DNA of 64,000 nt from positions 282,303,456 through 282,367,455 of the forward strand of contig NC_073693.1 in the NCBI RefSeq assembly GCF_029784155.1. Direction: 5' to 3'. The notes beneath the pieces were generated by a model. The model was given only the letters and a program-made list of their open reading frames with translations. It ran no database searches and was not told the origin of the DNA. A program made the translations under genes and the position numbers. This DNA is from Uranotaenia lowii (Eukaryota; Arthropoda; Insecta; Diptera; Culicidae). This document shows, in pieces, positions 57,559-64,000 of this stretch. Position 1 is the first letter of the stretch, and every line of letters starts with the position of its first letter.

Positions 57559-59124
57559 GTCAGAATTAGGGTGGTCGGATTTACCGGTTTTTTTATAATC
57601 CGGTATTTCGGTATTTGGAATTTTCAAAACCGATAAAACCGGTAAAACCGGTATTTTTCAAAGTATATCGAATTCATGAAAAGGTTTCGTCTAATTGCAG
57701 TAGTAATGGCATAAAATGCGCAGAATTTATAACGCAATAGATTTTGCAACATTTCCAATTGAAAAAATATTGCATTAAGCCTTTAAATTATCACTTTGTA
57801 ATAAATCTAACATCACCCTCATGATAATCTTGATATTTATCATCGTCATTTTATTATTTTTATTTCACATTGAGGATGCAGAAATAATAGAAGTTTCATA
57901 CAGTTTGCGACGAATTTTTGTCCTAAACTCTGAAGAACAGTATTGAAGAATAGATTTTACAGATTTAGTAAAAGTTTTTATAGTCTTTCATGAAAATGAT
58001 ACGAAATTTGATATACAAAAAGATTTTCCGTTAAAAAATGACTTAATCAATTACCAAACAAAACTCAAACACTGTCACGAAGTTTTTGGTTGACTCACAA
58101 AATTACAGATGATTGTGGTCTTAAATACGGATGTTTTCCTCGCAACCTAGTTTGTGATAGCATTATGTTTGCCTTTCCAAAATTAAAACCAACAAATAGA
58201 AAACCAAATCTTTTAAAAAATCAGTCAAAATTCAGCAATAAATAAAGTTGTTTGGATCTGATTCATACTTTCTTCGTTGCTATAATACTGTTGCAAATTT
58301 ATAAAAACTTTTTTACTGCTTTGTCGGAAAAAGAAAATGCTTCAACAGCATTAAAAATAAAAACAACAGAGTTTCATCAATTAACTTGAAAATATTGATA
58401 GAGAAATTTCATATAAATATTTCAACATGTGTTTAAACGGCTCTATTGAAACATTTTAATTTAAAAAACAAAGTAGGAAGTTTCTAATCAACATTTTTGG
58501 TTTTTAATTTTTGAAAGCCCTTCACCGTTTAGAACGATTTTGAGAAACTTGGCCTGTTTATAGATAAAACATGTTCGCATCTTTTGACCAAATTCCAGTT
58601 TTTCAATGAAAACTGTGATATAATCAAGCATTCTTAAATTTCTTGTAGCTGTATCTTTTTTCAGTCATTGTTCACTTGTACAGTCTTGAAATGTTGTGAA
58701 GCGTTAGTTCGATAGCTGAACTGAAATGTGTAAAGTTTCATGAAAATATTTCATCTGAGTGAGAGATGGCAGCTTGTCAATGCTTTTTCAAACGCCACTC
58801 TAGCTTTAATTCAAAAAGTACATCGGCAAGTTTTAGCAACAATCATATCTCACATTCTCAACCTTGTAGCAAGGCTTATTGAGCTTAGAGTTTGAAACTG
58901 ATTAAACAAAATATAAGTATTTGTACTCATACATATTTGGTAAAAAAAAACATTTAGCTGTGTCAATTTTATTACAGTGCCGTTGATGAAAAGTTGATGA
59001 AAAATTTACCGGAAATCCCGGTTTTTTACCGTCCCAAAAGTCGGTATTTCCGGTATTGGAAAATGGACGGTTTTACCGGTTTTACCGGTTTCGGTAAAAC
59101 CGGTTAGACCACCCTAGTCAGAAT
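57559..59124. mobile_element. 1,550 bp element with 10 bp inverted ends and perfect 8 bp duplication
   Basis: The element is 57567-59116. Ends TAGGGTGGTC and GACCACCCTA are exact inverted repeats; GTCAGAAT flanks both sides (57559-57566, 59117-59124). Subterminal 'accggt' and 'ttaccggttt' words are repeated at both ends. No transposase. An 8 bp duplication is hAT- or P-like. Confidence 0.85.
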
Positions 59125-59159
59125 GCAAAAATAAACTTTTTATAGCTTATCCCAATTGA

Positions 59160-59760
59160 CAAACACCCATATTTTGGAGGTTTCATGCGATATTCAATGA
59201 TTTAGAGCATTTTTAAAGTTTATAGAAAGCTGCCATCTTGGATTTTAAGATGGCGTAAGATAGCAATATTCGACTTCTACTCGTTAAGCCCTTCCACCCA
59301 CTACCACCTGGGTTTCATGTCATTTTAAGTCATTTACTACATTTTAAAGTTTAGCTGAAGCCGCCATCTTGGATTTCAAGATGGCGTCAGATAGCGAAAT
59401 TCAACTTCTACCGGTTGATTTCTTTCAACTTATACCCCTATAATATAGGTTTTATGCGATTTTCAGTCATTTACAGTATTTTCAAGTTGAGTGGTAGCCG
59501 CCATCTTGGATTTAAGATGGCGACGGGCAACGAAATTTGACTTCTACTCGTTTATTACTTTCATCTAATAACCATATTGTGAAGGTTTCACGATATTTTC
59601 AGTAATTTACAGCTTTGAAAATAAAAGCGGAAGCCGCCATCTTGAATTAATGATGGCGTCAAGCAACAATTTTTTTCCTACTATTAGGGCCCTTTCACTC
59701 AATACTCATATTGTAAAGATATTCATACCACTTTCGGTGATTTCAAGTTTTCAAAGATGT
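59160..59760 (-). repeat. inverted arm of the GCCATCTTG units (four units)
   Basis: Same units as at 56.7 kb but in the opposite orientation: palindromes at about 59231, 59361, 59499 and 59633, with 'acttctactcgtt' and 'agc(c/t)ctttc(a/c)c' words. A degenerate fifth lies at 57535-57560, just left of the 1.55 kb insertion. Confidence 0.7.
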
Positions 59761-60877
59761 ATTTTTTTAATTTTAACTCAAAACCAACACGCATAACTTA
59801 CCAAAAATGTGTAAAAATGGGAGTTCCAATTCAAATATGTGCTATCTAATCTGAGCGCGTCCTGTTTTGACATCTTGATCGAGAACTGTCACTAAGTTTT
59901 ATGGCGGTTTAATAATCATGCACTGAGTGCTATTATAGAACATGCAAAATACAGCTTGGAGCAAACTTCTAGGTTTGTGTTTTATTATAGTTTAAAAAAA
60001 GCATTCACAACTCTTTCAAAATAACTAAAACAGCATGTTTAATAAAAGTTTTATTAGCGTTTTCAAAACCATCTTAAAACATATGGTCGAAAAAAAATTA
60101 TAAGCATTCTGCATGACTACATTAAAACCGCCATAAAACGAGCTGCACAAAAAATGCCATAATTAAACCATAATAAAACTTCCTAATGCTAGTTGGCATA
60201 ATCTGTGTTACTTGGGTATTAACGTAATTATATACATTGGATTGAGTTGAAAATTAGTACACGGGTGTTTTTAAAGACGGGCAATCGATTTCAGGTATAA
60301 AATTTTGTGAAAGGGACCGGCAAAAGGGGTCATCCATGTTAAACAAATACTGTTTTAGTTATATTGACGTCATTATGCATCGGAATGAGATAGAATTTGG
60401 CACATGGAAGTTTTCAGGAATGATCAATCGATTTCAAGTGTCAAAATTTGTGTATGGGGTTAGCAAAAGGGGGCGTCCATACTAACAGTTGACTGTTTTT
60501 GTGATATTGACGTTATTATACATGGGGTTGGGCTGCAAATTTGTGCATTAGGGTTTTGAGGAATGATAAATTGATGTCAGGATTCAAACTTTGGATCAGG
60601 GGTCGGTTGAAGGGGTCGTTCATATAAACTTTCCACAATTTTAGCGATATTTTCGTTATTATGTACGTGGGAGTTTCAAGAGGCAGGCAATTGATTTTGA
60701 GCATTCAATCTTAGATCAGGGTCGGAAAAGGGCCGTCCATCTTGATTGTTTATTGCTTTTTCGATATTGTCGTAATTATGCATCGGATTGAGATGAAACT
60801 ATGAACATGAGGGTTTTGAGAGACGAGCAATTTATTCCGGGTATGGAATTTTGGGTCGGCGAAAGGGGTCGTCCATG

Positions 60878-61786
60878 TTTCAAGCGAAACCGTAACCTCT
60901 CTCTCCGAGATGCCACAAATAAGCTGGGTATATCGTCTACAACCGTGCATCGAGCCAAAAAACGAGCCAGACTATCGACTTACAAGAAGGTAGTGACTCC
61001 AAATCACGATGATAAACAAAATTCGACGGCCAAAGCGCGATCCCGGAGGCTGTACACGACGATGCTGACGAAGTTTGACTGCGTGGTCATGGACGACGAA
61101 ACCTATGTCAAAGCCGACTACAAGCAGCTTCCGGGGCAGGAGTTTTATACGGAAAAAGGAAGGGGAAGGGTAGCAGATATTTTCAAACACGTGAAACTGT
61201 CAAAGTTCGCGAAGAAATACCTGGTTTGGCAAGCCATCTGTACCTGTGGCTTGAAAAGCAGCATTTTCATAGCTTCCGGGACTGTCAACCAAGAAATTTA
61301 CGTGAAAGAGTGTTTGAATAAACGTCTGCTGCCTTTCCTGAAGAAACACGGTTGTTCCGTACTGTTTTGGCCGGATTTGGCATCTTGCCATTACGGTAAA
61401 AAGACTATGGAGTGGTACGCCGCCAACAACGTGCAGGTGGTTCCCAAGGACAAGAACCAAGAGCTCCGCCCAATTGAGAAATACTGGGCTATTGTCAAGC
61501 GGAACCTAAAGAAGACCAAAAAAACTGCTAAGGACGAGCAGCAGTTCAAGGCAAACTGGCTTTCTGCGGCGAAGAAGGTGGACAAGGTGGCTGTACAAAA
61601 TCTGATGGCAGGGGTTAAGCGTAAGGCCCGGCAATTCGGATTTGGAAAAGCGGAAGCCTAACTGAATATTTTTCCTGAATTTCATACTAATTAAACTTGA
61701 AAAAGAAATTTAATTTGATTTATTAAAACGATCTCACCGATTTACACGCGTTTTCCCTTGACCAAATTTTGACCGTATCACCCTTT
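60878..61786 (+). pseudogene. DD37E transposase (copy c), 5'-truncated
   Basis: Plus-strand transposase open from the junction with a Helitron-like repeat to a TAA at about 61659. Visible: NLSLRDATNKLGISSTTVHR (second helix-turn-helix), FDCVVMDDETYVKADYKQLP (first Asp), FWPDLASCHYGKK (second Asp) and ELRPIEKYW (Glu). The first 50-60 residues are missing and four residues are deleted at KDKN-QELR, which shortens the second-Asp-to-Glu spacing from 37 to 33, so it cannot be active. The frame upstream to 60801 is repeat sequence read through by chance. The terminal repeat ends ACCGTATCACCCT at about 61784. Confidence 0.88.
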
Positions 61787-62290
61787 AAACGTTTGCTTAT
61801 CACAAACGTATCCTTAATTTGGGAATATAAATCTTAAATTTAATGTTTTTTAAAATAACAAAATATTTGGAAAGTTTTCAACGTTTTTCTTTTTTATTTC
61901 ATAAATTTTCAGAACTTTAAAAAAATCTTTATTCTATGAGTTTTAAAAGGTTTATTTTAAAAATCGACATTTCCAGAAAACATTCACTAAATCTTGAAAA
62001 TATGTAACTTTTGAAGACAAATTTTAAAGTTTCGTTATCCATCTTTCATAGTGTCGACTCATATCTGGTAATAAAATTCCCTGATTTTCCAGTCGTTTTT
62101 CCAGAAAATTCCAGGTTTGAAAAACACCCTGAGGAAGCAACTTAAAGTTATAAAAAATATATTTCCCCCGGAAATAAACGCACAGAACGCTTTGTGTCGA
62201 GAATACTAATTTATTACGACAATTTTAATGGAAGTATTATTTGTGATATTAAACATAAGTCAGCCAGTTCGGATCCACTTGTAGGAATTC
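61787..62290. other. AT-rich sequence
   Basis: No gene or repeat recognised. Confidence 0.4.
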
Positions 62291-62490
62291 TTATGATTTC
62301 AGCAAAACAATTTTCTCTTGCAAGCTATCAGCCTTCTTCAGTGCGTTTTCCAAAATTTTCCTCCGTTTCACCTCAAGCGATTTCGCTTCCGCTTCTCGAT
62401 GACGCTTCATCAGCTTAGTTTGATCTGATTCAAGAGCTTTCTTTTTGCGGCGATCTTTGTCTTCGAAATACAGAGCATGGCTGCTAAATA
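62291..62490 (-). CDS. small ORF or last exon, Lys/Glu-rich coiled coil
   Basis: On the minus strand about 65 codons are open to a TAA at 62291-62293: FEDKDRRKKKALESDQTKLM, then KRHREAEAKSLEVKRRKILE and NALKKADSLQEKIVLLKS. The heptad-like, highly charged pattern and better codon use stand out from the AT-rich surroundings. An acceptor-like TAAGTATTTAG|CAGCC just upstream would make it the last exon of a minus-strand gene. I do not recognise the protein; the opposite-strand 74-codon frame is its shadow. Confidence 0.3.
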
Positions 62491-64000
62491 CTTAATGTCC
62501 TCAGATAATCATACCGATTGGACATCTGTCAAAATGTGTTTGAATAAAAAACCATAAGGGTGCTGCATACCTTTAGGGGTAAAAAAATACTACAAAAATT
62601 CTTGTAGCTGAAATCATATTCCATAGTATTCCAGCATATGGAAACGAGATTCGAAAGGTGAATCTTTGATTTGCAATTTGATGCATTAACTGGATTATTA
62701 AATAAATTATTTAAAAAAGTTGGTAACTGTCCGAAAAATATTTTTACAACAACAGTGTTGGTGTAGGATAATAAAAGCAATATGAAGTTTGTAGGTGATA
62801 TGATTAAGTCAATCCGTCATACTGGATAAAGTATTCTACGGCATCGAAAAATGTATAAATTTGTACATCTGTTAAACTTTTTTTTTAATTTTCTGTGAGA
62901 ATCAAAAACTTAAAATAAAACTATCTCACGAAGTGAGAATCTATGTCATCATCATTTTGTTATCAATAAATGATAACTAACGAACATCGAATGCTTATCA
63001 ATAAATTCTACCCGCTCATTTTTACCAACTTTTATTTCTTCTAACTTTCAATCTGTCTTTAAAAATTTCATCTCTTAAGATGTCCTTTCTAAAAACTTTG
63101 TCATTTCTGCTAGCATCCTAAAAAAAGGTTCATGGAATGTACCTGAACGTAAACGCAATACTCTGCAATAAATTTTACCTGAGAAGCACAACGCTGACAG
63201 ACGCAACTATTCACTAGATATGACTAGCCGAATCTCATTTCTTCCATAAAATCAAAAAAAATCCAAATCGCGGCAATTTCCATTTGATAAAATATGCAAG
63301 TATATGGCAAGTTAAGATAAGCCATAACACTTCACCTAGGAAAATGGATTCGTCAGCATGGTATTGGAAAAGAAGCAACATTTCGGATTATTTATACCAA
63401 TAAAACCCAACATGCACATGTTTTACATACATTTATAAGACTTTATTTTGATCGTTCGATTCCTAGCAAAAAGGAAAGTTATAGTGTGTACAAGATATTT
63501 GCAACCATCGTCATCTTGATCATTAGCATACACAGTTTCAACCGTTCTGTGTGTTTTTTTCAGGATGATCATTGATCAGGTTTACTTTTTTTCATACCAT
63601 AGTTTTTTGCTTTTCCAGGAGGGATACTTTTCATTTCTTTTGCTTTTCTCTTTAGTTCCATAGTTGTGGCGATATCAGTAGATCGCTTTTAGTTTTGATT
63701 CCACTTTTTCGATTAAACCTTATGGAGATTCGAACTCTCCAAACTAGTAGGGCTGTACCGTCATTCATTTTCGTACAAATATAACTGCAACCTTTAGATT
63801 TTTGCTAAACTGTTCGTAGGTTTTTTTTTATTTCTAGTTTTCTTCTTTATTTTCCATCGGTCTTTCTAAGAAATAGTTTTGATAGTTTCATGCTTTTTAA
63901 ACCACATTTTTCGGTAAAGGTATCTTTTTTCATGCACTTTTTATCTCTCATTTCGATTTTTTTTAAAAGTTTTGTTTACATCTACGTTTACGACGAAAAG
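62491..64000. other. AT-rich right end of the window
   Basis: No convincing coding sequence on either strand. A B-box-like word on the minus strand (GAGTTCGAATCTC, about 63730-63742) hints at another SINE remnant, but no A box was found at the right distance. Confidence 0.35.

Larger units (their letters stand above)
55903..60218. mobile_element. 4.3 kb inverted-repeat element with TA duplication
   Basis: The element is 55905-60216. Its ends CCCAAGTAACA and TGTTACTTGGG are inverted and TA flanks both sides. Removing it rejoins a unit of the surrounding repeat ('actgttttaag...tattaacgtaattatacattgg'), which confirms the boundaries. Inside, units of about 130 bp run in one orientation at 56.70-57.05 kb and in the opposite orientation at 57.36-57.56 and 59.16-59.75 kb. 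No transposase. It is interrupted by a 1.55 kb element. Confidence 0.75.
55240..60877 (+). mobile_element. Helitron-like repeat, family 2, interrupted
   Basis: Starts 'gcaatttctgtgtgtttatttg', followed by 'tcctctatagactcagccg', the style of these repeats' 5' ends. Its tandem units ('gtcgtccata', 'caatcgatttcaggt', 'catcggattgagatg') appear at 55.68-55.90 kb and again at 60.22-60.88 kb, split by a 4.3 kb element in the middle of one unit. The 3' end is missing because a DD37E fragment joins at about 60877. The pieces at 55435-55620 contain an inverted pair ('aacgtttcggtgtcgtttaa' and its complement). Confidence 0.5.

Noticed and set aside
60801..60877. First 26 codons of the 286-codon ORF as the true N-terminus of a transposase
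   Set aside because: This part is Helitron-like repeat DNA; the transposase similarity starts at about 60878 and lacks its first helix-turn-helix.

Overview
The window looks like a mosquito (culicine-type) nuclear genome. It has a small family of CYP9-type cytochrome P450 genes with short first introns (57-69 bp), embedded in a very dense mix of insect transposable elements: a Ty3/Gypsy-type LTR element, IS630-Tc1-mariner elements of the DD37E and DD37D types known from mosquitoes, hAT-like elements, a Penelope-like element, L2-like and RTE-like LINEs, tRNA-derived SINE heads and Helitron-like repeats. There are no bacterial-type operons, no CRISPR array and no rRNA genes.

Host genes. Three related P450 genes share one design: exon 1 of 212 bp, exon 2 of about 175 bp and a long exon 3, with intron phases 2 and 1. 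Gene 1 (minus, 916-1372) shows only exons 1 and 2 and runs off the left edge. Gene 2 (plus, 15287-28522) is complete and open, with a predicted protein of about 537 residues and an 11.6 kb intron 2 full of repeats. Gene 3 (minus, 41897-44330) is complete except for a 5 bp tandem duplication that shifts the frame early in exon 3.

Layout. 1.8-4.1 kb: Helitron-like repeats. 5.4-7.2 kb: a segment bracketed by 23 bp direct repeats. 7.45-12.99 kb: an LTR retrotransposon (minus) with perfect 5 bp target duplications, a deletion that fuses integrase to the LTR, and what look like introns in gag-pol. 13.5-14.8 kb: a decayed Helitron-like repeat. 15.7-27.3 kb: intron 2 of gene 2 (MITEs, inverted tRNA-like heads, hairpins, an unrecognised gene relic, a 230 bp GT tract). 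28.9-31.4 kb: a SINE head and a Penelope-like relic split by a DD37D mariner. 31.4-38.1 kb: an L2-like LINE split by a DD37E transposon that itself holds at least six further insertions. 39.9-41.8 kb: a broken RTE-like LINE. 45.2-55.24 kb: three near-identical tandem units of 3.3-3.4 kb, each with two arrays of a 13 bp minisatellite. 55.24-60.88 kb: another Helitron-like repeat holding a 4.3 kb inverted-repeat element, which in turn holds a 1.55 kb element. 60.88-61.79 kb: a truncated DD37E copy. 61.8-64 kb: AT-rich sequence with one small coiled-coil-like ORF.

Only the P450s look like working host genes; such enzymes act in membrane-bound oxidation of foreign and endogenous compounds. I found no new multi-gene system. 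The most unusual things are the nested insertions with readable target duplications, the apparent introns in the LTR element, the triplicated minisatellite unit and the repeated paired GCCAT (YY1/Pho-like) palindromes. All family names come from reading motifs by eye; no database search was possible.
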